In this document: one piece after another, positions 1 through 6,791 of the stretch
Layout of the letters: each line of letters starts with the position of its first letter
How positions within the stretch are numbered: position 1 is the first letter of the stretch
Source of the DNA: Alphaproteobacteria bacterium
Lineage (GTDB): Bacteria; Pseudomonadota; Alphaproteobacteria; Micavibrionales; Micavibrionaceae
Length of the DNA stretch: 8,304 bases
NCBI GenBank assembly: GCA_023301785.1
Contig: JALZUF010000242.1
Span: 1 to 8,304 of the forward strand
Reading direction: 5' to 3'
Notes under the pieces: model-generated
The model's input: the letters and a program-made list of their open reading frames with translations, nothing else
Told to the model about the DNA's origin: nothing
Database searches by the model: none
Position numbers and translations under genes: made by a program

Positions 1-76
1 GGCGGTATAGCTCAGGGGTTAGAGCAGAGGAATCATAATCCTTGTGTCCGGAGTTCAAATCTCTGTACCGCCACCA
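1..76 (+). tRNA. tRNA with CAT anticodon (elongator Met, or Ile2 read as AUA after lysidine modification)
   Basis: A full cloverleaf can be drawn. The acceptor stem pairs all seven bases (ggcggta with taccgcc). The D arm is gctc/gagc around an 8-nt loop, and the anticodon stem is gagga/tcctt with one G-T pair. The loop atcataa puts CAT at 34-36. A 5-nt variable region follows, and the T arm is cggag/ctctg around ttcaaat. The discriminator is A and the 3' CCA is encoded, giving 76 nt. The first pair is G-C, so this is not the initiator tRNA, which normally has a mismatched 1-72 pair. CAT is shared by elongator Met and by tRNA-Ile2, which is recoded by TilS; the short D loop resembles enterobacterial Ile2, but I cannot settle the identity by eye. 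The gene begins at the first base of the window and converges with the protease gene. Confidence 0.95.
64..76 (+). repeat. tRNA 3' end copy of a near-identical 13-bp direct repeat (candidate att core, left)
   Basis: The last 13 bases of the tRNA, tgtaccgccacca, recur at 2545-2557 in the same orientation with one G-to-A difference. Together the two copies bracket the RTX protease gene. Tyrosine integrases often use tRNA 3' ends as attachment sites and leave such a direct repeat at the far side. Treating this as an att site is an inference; the match is short and no integrase is seen. Confidence 0.35.
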
Positions 77-104
77 ATTTTCTGTGAAATAAGATAAGCG
101 TACT

Positions 105-2408
105 TTAAATAATATTTATATCGCCTTGTGCGATCATATCATCAATATTATTCCAATCATCTGCTGTATTGTGAATACGGGTTAATTGTTGCGCCTCTTG
201 ACCCTGATCATTGCCATCTAAATCGATATTAATGAAGGTATCAGTTGCATTTTGCGTTAAGAAAATAAAGTCAGATATAGCTTCTGTGACTTCATCAAAT
301 AGATCTAAAAATCCACCTAAACTAATCATGTCACCGTCATCACTACTAAAATCCATGATACGGTTTACACCATTAAAAGCTTCACTGATATTAAAGATAA
401 ACATATCTGCACCTGCACCACCGTAGAGTAAATCATTCCCTGTACTGGCATAAATAAAATCATCTCCGTTTTCACCAAAGACGCGGTCTGTTCCTGCTTT
501 ACCAGAGAGATAGTCATTACCGTCCTGTCCGTAAAGCGCGTTATCATTTGCATCGCCATAAATTGCGTCTTGATGTTGGCTGCCTACAATGTTTTCAATA
601 TTTTTAAGTTCTGCTGCTTTTTCATACGTTCCTGTGTAAAGACTGTGGTCTTGCTTATGCCACGCACCGCCACCGTGATGATCTAAACCAACCCACACAG
701 CTTTGTTAAAGTCAGAGAAGCTAATTGTATCTTCACCATCACCGCCATCATACGTTCCTAGATCCCCTTGATGATAGATATTATCATCACCATCACCGCC
801 ATTAATTGTATCGGCACCTGATTGACCGTACAAATGGTCATTCCCTAAGCCACCACTAATGTTATCATCACCATCACCGCCATCGACATAGTCATCACCG
901 ACTTGACCCAAAAGATGGTCATCGCCATCTTTACCAAATAAGAAATCGTCACCCGCTTGGCCATAGATAGAGTTGTTATTGGCATCGCCATAAATTGCAT
1001 CTTGATGCTGACTACCGACTACATTTTCAATGTTCGTTAAAATAGCCGCTTTTTCGTAGGTGCCTGTATATAAACTGTGGTCTTGCTTGTGCCATGCGCC
1101 GCCACCCCTGTGGTCTAATCCAACCCAAACAGCTTTATCAAAGCGTGAAAAATTTACAGTGTCTGTTCCTGCGCCGCCATCATATGTACCTAGATCGCCT
1201 TGATGATAAATTGTGTCATTACCTTCATCACCATGAATATCATCAGACCCTTGACCGCCATGAAGGCGATCATTACCTGCGCCACCCTCAAGGAAATCAT
1301 CGCCGCCGTTACCCATCAGTAGATTGGCAACATCATTACCGATTAAAATATCATCAAATGCACTGCCGTAAGCATTTTCAATGATAGCATTAAACGCAAT
1401 TCCAAAATTTTCAACATTCCCAACAGAGCTATAACTTCCATCAATAAGGCTTAACAGAACGGATTCTGAAGCTCCTCTGGCGTCCAAAGTGTCATTGCCA
1501 CCAGCATCCCAAATAGCGTGCAGACGATCCCAGTATTGACCGTTCGTCCCCAAATCATAGACATTGTTTCCTGCCGCGAATGTTGTGTTCACGCCGTATA
1601 AGTATTGCAACGTTAGAATATCATAAACCATGTATGTTTCTGGTTCATAGGAAAGAGGATTTATCGCATTACGTTCTGCTCCATTGGCACCATCTGAGGC
1701 ACCGCCACCTTCTTGAGTTTGAATGCTATCTCTGTATGACATGATTGTATTGCCACGATGGTGCTGTTCAATTCCATCAATATCCATTGTTGTGAGGATA
1801 TCGATCATACCTAAAGTGTGACCAATTTCATGCAGCATTACCATGTGCGAATATTGCCCCGGCGACATTTCCGCATCATTGTCTATGAAGTCAGTGTCAA
1901 TAATGACATCTCCCAAAAACGGGTAATCACCTTGATTACCTGCTTCGACTGCAGGCCAGCCGCCCCCTGCTAAATCAGCTTCATTGTTATCCCCGCGCTT
2001 TCCCATTTCAGCACTATGAAACGTCATATCGGCGGTATTGGGATCAGTGCTGATGACAAAATTTATATTTGTATAGCTTTGGACTAAATCTAAGGCATAT
2101 TGCGCTAATCCTTTTTGAGCCTCTGTCCATGCTTGATAGTCTGTGTAACCTGGTGTGTAGCCGCCTGTATATGTCTGCTTCATATAATCAAGCTCAGTAT
2201 TTGCAAAGGCGTATGTAACCGTAACACCTTGCCCTATTTGACTTGAATCACCGTGCCAACCATCTTTGGTAATACCAATTCTGGGATCTCCATATAACAA
2301 GGATGTGGGATCGAACGAACCTGCTCCTATCGCTCCTGTATCATTGTTAGTGCTACTTGGCGCTTGTCCCGCGCCATGGTCATGATCATGGTCGAATAAA
2401 TGCTTCAT
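105..2408 (-). CDS. RTX serralysin-like secreted zinc metalloprotease (M10 type), with Asp at the third zinc position
   Basis: This is a predicted calcium-binding extracellular protease of 767 residues, exported by type I secretion. There is no N-terminal signal peptide. Residues 3-11 are a short His/Asp run. The catalytic domain spans about 35-250: the zinc motif HEIGHTLGMID covers 193-203 (H193, E194, H197) and the Met-turn NTIMSYRDS covers 220-228 (M223, Y225). Serralysins have a third His where this protein has D203. Residues 250-285 resemble the peptidase M10 C-terminal domain. RTX nonapeptides of the GGxGxD type occur in blocks near 366-400, 483-545 and 627-668, separated by two copies of an 80-residue module. 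The C-terminal 100 residues end in the hydrophobic tail INII, as in type I secretion signals. The start has a gggga Shine-Dalgarno at 2415-2419. No ABC exporter is nearby. Protease activity itself is inferred; the family call is strong. Confidence 0.9.
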   Translation of the reverse strand: MKHLFDHDHDHGAGQAPSSTNNDTGAIGAGSFDPTSLLYGDPRIGITKDGWHGDSSQIGQGVTVTYAFANTELDYMKQTYTGGYTPGYTDYQAWTEAQKGLAQYALDLVQSYTNINFVISTDPNTADMTFHSAEMGKRGDNNEADLAGGGWPAVEAGNQGDYPFLGDVIIDTDFIDNDAEMSPGQYSHMVMLHEIGHTLGMIDILTTMDIDGIEQHHRGNTIMSYRDSIQTQEGGGASDGANGAERNAINPLSYEPETYMVYDILTLQYLYGVNTTFAAGNNVYDLGTNGQYWDRLHAIWDAGGNDTLDARGASESVLLSLIDGSYSSVGNVENFGIAFNAIIENAYGSAFDDILIGNDVANLLMGNGGDDFLEGGAGNDRLHGGQGSDDIHGDEGNDTIYHQGDLGTYDGGAGTDTVNFSRFDKAVWVGLDHRGGGAWHKQDHSLYTGTYEKAAILTNIENVVGSQHQDAIYGDANNNSIYGQAGDDFLFGKDGDDHLLGQVGDDYVDGGDGDDNISGGLGNDHLYGQSGADTINGGDGDDNIYHQGDLGTYDGGDGEDTISFSDFNKAVWVGLDHHGGGAWHKQDHSLYTGTYEKAAELKNIENIVGSQHQDAIYGDANDNALYGQDGNDYLSGKAGTDRVFGENGDDFIYASTGNDLLYGGAGADMFIFNISEAFNGVNRIMDFSSDDGDMISLGGFLDLFDEVTEAISDFIFLTQNATDTFINIDLDGNDQGQEAQQLTRIHNTADDWNNIDDMIAQGDINII
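480..779 (-). repeat. RTX module, downstream copy (protein residues 544-643)
   Basis: This stretch encodes the second copy of a module also found at 912-1211, with a period of 144 residues (432 bp). Aligned by eye, about 79 of 100 residues match, including 68 of the first 80. The longest identical runs are KAVWVGLDH and a 20-residue run starting GGGAWHK. Many codons differ only at third positions, so the duplication is not recent. Confidence 0.85.
733..883 (-). repeat. Three identical 16-bp units in phase with the RTX nonapeptide
   Basis: The 16-mer tcaccatcaccgccat (+ strand reading) occurs exactly at 733-748, 787-802 and 868-883. The offsets of 54 and 81 bp are multiples of 27 bp, one RTX nonapeptide. 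On the coding strand each unit encodes GGDGD, at residues 510-514, 537-541 and 555-559. Confidence 0.9.
912..1211 (-). repeat. RTX module, upstream copy (protein residues 400-499)
   Basis: This is the first copy of the module described at 480-779. It begins with the YHQGDLGTYDGG segment and ends in an IENVVGS-type strand followed by GD-rich nonapeptides. The pattern is common in serralysin-like beta-roll domains. The 132 bp between the copies (780-911) code for further nonapeptide repeats. Confidence 0.85.
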
Positions 2409-2424
2409 AATTGGTCCCCATATA

Positions 2425-2437
2425 GATAATCGTTATC
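2425..2437. promoter_or_regulatory. Short palindrome GATAA-tcg-TTATC, possible operator for the protease gene
   Basis: The arms are perfectly complementary over 5 bp around a 3-bp centre. It lies between the candidate -10 box and the protease Shine-Dalgarno, where a repressor could block transcription. The left half resembles the GATAAT hexamer of a Fur box, but the match does not extend through the 19-bp consensus. The assignment to any regulator is speculative. Confidence 0.3.
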
Positions 2438-2460
2438 GAATAATGTTTATTCCCATATTA

Positions 2461-2489
2461 ATTATGGCAAGGTTTTATAACAAAAGCAA
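2461..2489 (-). promoter_or_regulatory. Candidate sigma70-type promoter of the RTX protease gene
   Basis: Read on the - strand, a -35 hexamer TTGCTT (2484-2489) is followed after exactly 17 bp by CATAAT (2461-2466), which matches the -10 consensus at 5 of 6 positions. Transcription would start near 2454, leaving a leader of roughly 45 nt that contains the 2425-2437 palindrome. AT-rich sequence makes chance matches easy. Confidence 0.4.
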
Positions 2490-2544
2490 TACGCAGAAGA
2501 AAATTATTATATATCAAACACTTAAGCTTGATATTTTAGTACTT

Positions 2545-2557
2545 TGTACCACCACCA
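2545..2557 (+). repeat. Near copy of the tRNA 3' end (candidate att core, right)
   Basis: tgtaccaccacca matches the tRNA 3' terminus at 64-76 in 12 of 13 positions and in the same orientation. Without gaps, 16 of 20 bases match when the sequence is extended downstream. Nothing upstream of it forms a tRNA, so it is not the end of an intact second tRNA gene. It marks the far side of the interval holding only the protease gene and its promoter. Confidence 0.35.
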
Positions 2558-2620
2558 TTTCTTTCATTTTTACACGTTTTTTCACCTCTGATTGTGGTAT
2601 CTTGCTACGAACTTAAATCT

Positions 2621-2624
2621 AGGA
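2621..2624 (+). promoter_or_regulatory. Shine-Dalgarno that fixes the rimK start
   Basis: The bases agga sit 6 nt before the ATG at 2631. The frame stays open back to a TTG at 2592, but that start has no such signal and would add 13 residues not expected in RimK. Confidence 0.75.
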
Positions 2625-2630
2625 CATGAA

Positions 2631-3533
2631 ATGAAAATCGGTATCCTCTCGCGCGGCCCTAAACTATACTCAACAAAACGCTTAGTCGAAGCGGCAAAAG
2701 CGCGCGGTCATGACGTTCAAGTCATTGATCCGCTCAAATGTTTTATGAACATCAATTCGGTTGATAACGAAATCCATTATCAAGAAAAAATTCTGAAATT
2801 AGATGCGGTTATTTCAAGAATTGGTGCCTCCGTCAGTTTTTATGGCACGGCGATGGTGCGTCAGTTTGAGATGTCTGGTGTTTATGCCTTAAATGGATCG
2901 CTCGCGATTAATCGGTCACGTGATAAATTACGTGCGCATCAAATTTTATCACGTAAAAAATTGGGTATGCCTGTGACAGGGTTCGCTCATTCAACAAGCA
3001 ATATTGATGAGCTTATTAATGTTGCAGGCGGCGCACCACTTGTAATTAAATTATTAGAAGGCGCACAGGGCAAAGGCGTTATTTTGGCAGAAACCAAAAA
3101 AGCCGCAGAAAGCGTTATTGAAGCCTTCCGAGGCTTGGAAGCGCACTTTTTAATTCAAGAATTTATTGAAGAAGCTGGCGGTGCAGACATACGTTGCTTC
3201 GTCATTGGTGAGAAAGTTGTTGCGACGATGATGCGTAAAGCAACCGATGGTGATTTCCGCTCAAACCTTCATAGTGGCGGTATTGCAGAGAAAATCAAGA
3301 TCACGCCAGAAGAGCGTAAAACGGCGATAGCCGCGGCCAAAGCTATTGGCCTTGATGTTGCTGGCGTTGACCTTATTCGATCAAACCGTGGCCCGCTTGT
3401 ATTAGAAGTCAACTCTTCGCCAGGCTTAGAAGGCATTGAACGTACCTCTGGAAAAGACATCGCAACACTCATGATTGAGCACATGGAAAAAAATATCATT
3501 CCATCGAAAAAAAGCCGTGCGAATAAAGGATAA
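2631..3533 (+). CDS. rimK: RimK, ATP-grasp alpha-L-glutamate ligase (ribosomal protein S6 modification)
   Basis: RimK adds glutamate residues to the C-terminus of ribosomal protein S6 in the cytoplasm, using ATP; some relatives make free poly-glutamate. The start at 2631 gives 300 residues, the same length as E. coli RimK, and the N-terminus MKIGILSRGPKLYST matches the family closely. Visible ATP-grasp elements are SRIGAS at 62-67, the glycine-rich LEGAQGKGV at 142-150, QEFIEEAGGADIRCF at 176-190, RKATDGDFRSNLHSGG at 202-217, and the metal-binding AGVDLIRSNRG to LEVNSSPGLEG region (D247, E259, N261). All key residues are present. It is followed after 3 bp by a zinc-hydrolase gene, so the two are surely co-transcribed. 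No convincing promoter is seen upstream. The ligase family is certain; that S6 is the substrate here is inferred from homology. Confidence 0.93.
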   Translation: MKIGILSRGPKLYSTKRLVEAAKARGHDVQVIDPLKCFMNINSVDNEIHYQEKILKLDAVISRIGASVSFYGTAMVRQFEMSGVYALNGSLAINRSRDKLRAHQILSRKKLGMPVTGFAHSTSNIDELINVAGGAPLVIKLLEGAQGKGVILAETKKAAESVIEAFRGLEAHFLIQEFIEEAGGADIRCFVIGEKVVATMMRKATDGDFRSNLHSGGIAEKIKITPEERKTAIAAAKAIGLDVAGVDLIRSNRGPLVLEVNSSPGLEGIERTSGKDIATLMIEHMEKNIIPSKKSRANKG

Positions 3534-3536
3534 TAC

Positions 3537-4568
3537 ATGACTGATACTTTTATTATTGGCGACACAGAAATCAAACGTGGTGAACGTAAACGTATTTCGT
3601 TGGATGTAGCCAAGTTATATGATTTTACAAACATGAATATCCCTATCGAAGTTATTCGCGGTAAAAAAGACGGACCAATTTTATTTGTTAGTGGTGGTAT
3701 TCACGGTGATGAAATTAACGGCGTTGAAATTGTGCGTCAGTTGCTTTCCAAGAAAGCCTTAAAAACATTGAAAGGCACATTAATTGCCGTGCCTATTGTG
3801 AATGTTTTTGGCTTTAATACAAAATCACGATACCTTCCCGATCGCCGCGATCTTAATCGCTGTTTTCCAGGTTCTGAAAATGGATCACTGGCCGCGCAAC
3901 TGGCGCATACGTTTATGACCGAAATCATTCAAAAATGTACTCATGGTATTGACCTGCATTGCGCCGCCATTGATCGCATTAATCTACCGCAAATCCGCGC
4001 TTGCCTTGATGATCCACAGATAGAACAAATGGCCGAAGCTTTCCGTGTTCCTGTTGTTATGCACTCCGAGTTGCGTGATGGATCATTGCGTGCAGCAGCA
4101 AAAGATTTAGGAATTCCGACACTTCTTTTTGAAGGCGGTGAATCGTTACGCTTTAATGGCAAAGTAATCAAAAGCGGTGTTCAAGGCGTTTTATCGGTTA
4201 TGCGTGAAATTGGTATGCTCAACCCACTAAAGAACAAACCAGCAGATAAAGAAATTTTTGTAGCGCGTTCGAGTCATTGGATACGCGCGCCGCATAGCGG
4301 GATTTTGTCGGTCAAAAAGAAGATTGGACAACGCGTTCGTAAAGGTCATGTTTTGGGTATCATTTCCGATCCTTTCGGTGTTGAGCGTTATGAGATAACA
4401 GCGCGCCGCACAGGTATTATTATTGGTGCGGCAACGTTGCCCTTATTGAATCGTGGTGATGCCGCATTCCATGTCGCAACATTTGAGGATGCTTCAACCG
4501 TAGAAGAGCATGTTGATATTTTCGAAGAAGAAATGGACGGCAATAATACAGGCCGCTTTTTAAATTAA
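3537..4568 (+). CDS. AstE/aspartoacylase-family zinc hydrolase (M14-like), partner of RimK
   Basis: This is a 343-residue cytoplasmic amidohydrolase of the succinylglutamate desuccinylase/aspartoacylase family, which cleaves N-acyl or peptide-like amide bonds on acidic amino acids. The zinc ligands are H56 and E59 in GGIHGDE and H141 in DLHC. The substrate-carboxylate signature DLNRCFPG spans 105-112 (N107, R108). E199 in LLFEGGE is the likely catalytic glutamate. The C-terminal part, about 240-315, has the look of a beta-barrel/lipoyl-like fold (SGILSVKKKIGQRVRKG). The start has an aagga Shine-Dalgarno at 3526-3530. No catabolic ast genes are nearby, which argues against a role in arginine breakdown. 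Its place 3 bp after rimK suggests it processes a RimK product or a related gamma/alpha-glutamyl compound; this is inference, and the true substrate is unknown. Confidence 0.88.
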   Translation: MTDTFIIGDTEIKRGERKRISLDVAKLYDFTNMNIPIEVIRGKKDGPILFVSGGIHGDEINGVEIVRQLLSKKALKTLKGTLIAVPIVNVFGFNTKSRYLPDRRDLNRCFPGSENGSLAAQLAHTFMTEIIQKCTHGIDLHCAAIDRINLPQIRACLDDPQIEQMAEAFRVPVVMHSELRDGSLRAAAKDLGIPTLLFEGGESLRFNGKVIKSGVQGVLSVMREIGMLNPLKNKPADKEIFVARSSHWIRAPHSGILSVKKKIGQRVRKGHVLGIISDPFGVERYEITARRTGIIIGAATLPLLNRGDAAFHVATFEDASTVEEHVDIFEEEMDGNNTGRFLN

Positions 4569-4570
4569 TA

Positions 4571-6766
4571 TTATTTATCTGCTTTTTTCATTAATTCTTT
4601 AGCTTGTTTTATAATCGTTTCTTTACTTGGGAGCGTTGAGGCATAAGCCTTTCCAAGCGGGATATAGCTATCCTCTGCTGTATGGCGTGCCACGTTCTTT
4701 TTATCATGAAGCAGTGTCATTAATTCTTCGGAGACTGATCCTGTTTTGCGACATTCATCGACAATCAAAATATTGTCACAACCTTTTAATGCCTTAAGAA
4801 TTTCTTTTTCTGGTAACGGGCAAAGCCAGCGCAAATCAATAATTCGAGTTTTATACTTACGCTCGAACTCTTTCATCGCTTGGCAGGATAAATAATAGCC
4901 ATTACCGTAAGTCACGATAGCGAGTTCTTTACCGTCGCCATATTGTCCCACTTGACCATAAGAAATTGGCTTAACGTCATTATAAATAAAACTCCACTCA
5001 ATGTCTTTTTCTTCATGCAGATCTTTGGTCATGTAAAGTGCGATAGGCTCTAAGAACACGATGATGCGTTGCTCTATACGCGCAAGACGAATACACTCAC
5101 GTAACATAGAGACCGCGTCAGCACCATTACTAGGACACGCGACGATGACTCCCGGAATATCGCGTATGACGTTGAAACTATTATCATTGTGAAAATGACC
5201 ACCAAAGCCGCGCTGATAGGCCAATCCAGCAACACGTATGATCATAGGGTTCGTGTATTGACCACTTGAAAAAAACGATAATGTTGCCGCTTCACCGCGT
5301 AACTGGTCTTCGGCATTATGCAGGTACGCCAAGAATTGAATTTCAGCAATAGGCAGAATATTATTGTGTGCCATACCAATAGAAAGACCGAGAATTGTTT
5401 GCTCATCAAGCAGGGTATTTATAACACGTGCAGGCCCAAAATTTTTGTGTAAATTTGCTGTGACATTATAGACACCGCCTTTAGGGCCAATATCTTCACC
5501 CGCCAATACAATTTCAGGGTGCTTAAGCATAGCATCATGGAGCGCCCAATTAATTAACTTTGCCATGTGTGCAGGCTCTTTTTGTGCGTCATGAAAGCGG
5601 CCAAAAAGTTCTTTTCGGTTCGATTCTGAAACTTTATTTTCTAAGGCTAGTGCTTTACGTTTTGGTGGTACGATGCTCGCCATGACGTCTTTTGCATTTT
5701 TCAGTTTAGGGCGTTTGATTGCCTTTTCTGCGGCTTTGGCGATTTCAGATTCTATTTGGTCGTACAGATCTAAAATCTCTGGTGCGGTCATCATCTTGTT
5801 TTTAATCAACAATCCTGCGGAATGTAACAACGGGTCATCCGCCTCCATTGCTTCGATTTGATTTTGGGACATATAAGCGTGCTGGGCGTCTGCGCCTGCA
5901 TGGCCATATAAGCGAACGCAGTTGAAATGTAAAAAAGCAGGCCGTCTATTAACGCGCACGTAATGTTGCGCCGCATTGGCGACCTTGTATGTATCAAAAA
6001 TATTAAGGCCATCACATTCAAAATATTTAAGCCCTGCGTGATTTTCGTATCTATTCTTTACCCAGTCTTTAGGCGTAAATGTCGAAATACCAATATTGTT
6101 ATCTTCGCAAACAAATAAAATGGGCATGGGGTTTTCTTGGTAGGATGTCCATGCCGCGGTATTTATGGCGCCCGTTGCCGTTGAATGATTGACGGACGCA
6201 TCTCCAAAGGAACAAACCGAAATAGAATTATGGGGTAGGGTATTTTCTAGCTTCAATTTTTTATTGAGATCAATACTGAACGCCGCCCCAACAGCCTTCG
6301 GAAGGTGCGAAGCAATGGTACTGGTTTGTGGGGGAACAAATAACTCTTTTGAGCCCAGTACTTTATGGCGACCTTGCGCAATAGGGTCTTCGGATGATGC
6401 GGTAAATGATAACAACATATCCCATACGATATTTGTATCAGGTTTCTTTTTAGAACGTTCAATCAAAAAAGCCGCGTCGCGATAATGTAAAAAAGCAATA
6501 TCATCAACATTCAAAGCCGCCGCGATTGCCGCGTTGCCTTCGTGACCTGAGCTGCCGATTGTGTAGAAGGCTTCGCCGCGCTTTTGTAGTTTACGGGCAA
6601 TCATATCAAGGTGGCGCGATACCAACTGACTTTTAAAAATACGTATTGCCGCCGTTTTATCTAAGCCAGCATCAGAGATATCATAGTCTTTAATGTTTAA
6701 AGTTTCAGGGGCTTGAAGCTTATTGAGAAAATTCTGATGGACGACTTCAGCGCGATCTAATGACAT
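4571..6766 (-). CDS. Fused alpha/beta E1 component of a thiamine-diphosphate 2-oxoacid dehydrogenase
   Basis: This is a single 731-residue chain joining the two E1 subunits that are usually separate. It would decarboxylate a 2-oxoacid and pass the acyl group to a lipoyl E2; the branched-chain or pyruvate type cannot be told apart here. The alpha half (about 35-340) carries the thiamine-diphosphate/Mg motif: GDASVNHSTATGAIN at 188-202, then CEDNNIGIST at 220-229. It has GDA where most E1 proteins have GDG, and a slightly longer spacing. After a linker of about 60 residues, the beta half begins near 398, with LAGEDIGPKGG at 421-431 and the transketolase pyrimidine domain to about 575. The C-terminal transketolase domain is about 612-720. 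The ATG at 6766 is chosen because an upstream TTG at 6820 lacks a Shine-Dalgarno and overlaps a candidate promoter. No E2 or E3 gene is adjacent. Confidence 0.88.
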   Translation of the reverse strand: MSLDRAEVVHQNFLNKLQAPETLNIKDYDISDAGLDKTAAIRIFKSQLVSRHLDMIARKLQKRGEAFYTIGSSGHEGNAAIAAALNVDDIAFLHYRDAAFLIERSKKKPDTNIVWDMLLSFTASSEDPIAQGRHKVLGSKELFVPPQTSTIASHLPKAVGAAFSIDLNKKLKLENTLPHNSISVCSFGDASVNHSTATGAINTAAWTSYQENPMPILFVCEDNNIGISTFTPKDWVKNRYENHAGLKYFECDGLNIFDTYKVANAAQHYVRVNRRPAFLHFNCVRLYGHAGADAQHAYMSQNQIEAMEADDPLLHSAGLLIKNKMMTAPEILDLYDQIESEIAKAAEKAIKRPKLKNAKDVMASIVPPKRKALALENKVSESNRKELFGRFHDAQKEPAHMAKLINWALHDAMLKHPEIVLAGEDIGPKGGVYNVTANLHKNFGPARVINTLLDEQTILGLSIGMAHNNILPIAEIQFLAYLHNAEDQLRGEAATLSFFSSGQYTNPMIIRVAGLAYQRGFGGHFHNDNSFNVIRDIPGVIVACPSNGADAVSMLRECIRLARIEQRIIVFLEPIALYMTKDLHEEKDIEWSFIYNDVKPISYGQVGQYGDGKELAIVTYGNGYYLSCQAMKEFERKYKTRIIDLRWLCPLPEKEILKALKGCDNILIVDECRKTGSVSEELMTLLHDKKNVARHTAEDSYIPLGKAYASTLPSKETIIKQAKELMKKADK

Positions 6767-6791
6767 AATATAATTCTTTGTGCTTATGATA

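Noticed and set aside
77..104. Possible terminator between the tRNA and the protease stop
   Set aside because: No stem with a T run can be formed in this 28-nt gap on either strand.
664..676. Another match to the tRNA 3' end (accgccacc) as a possible att copy
   Set aside because: It is only 9 bp and codes for the Gly run of the conserved RTX module, so the likeness is explained by coding sequence.
1094..1384. A 96-codon His-rich open frame on the + strand opposite the RTX repeats
   Set aside because: It lies wholly antisense to the protease. Its His richness arises from reading the GD-rich repeat codons on the other strand, and it has no recognisable domain.
2539..2549. gtac-ttt-gtac inverted repeat upstream of rimK
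   Set aside because: Four-base arms that are each self-complementary occur easily by chance, and no promoter is aligned with it.
2592..2630. Extended rimK start at a TTG codon
   Set aside because: The ATG at 2631 has a good Shine-Dalgarno and gives the exact family N-terminus and length; the extension does not look like RimK.
6189..6485. A 98-codon + strand open frame inside the E1 gene
   Set aside because: It is antisense to the conserved alpha half of E1, with no family resemblance and no ribosome-binding site that I can see.
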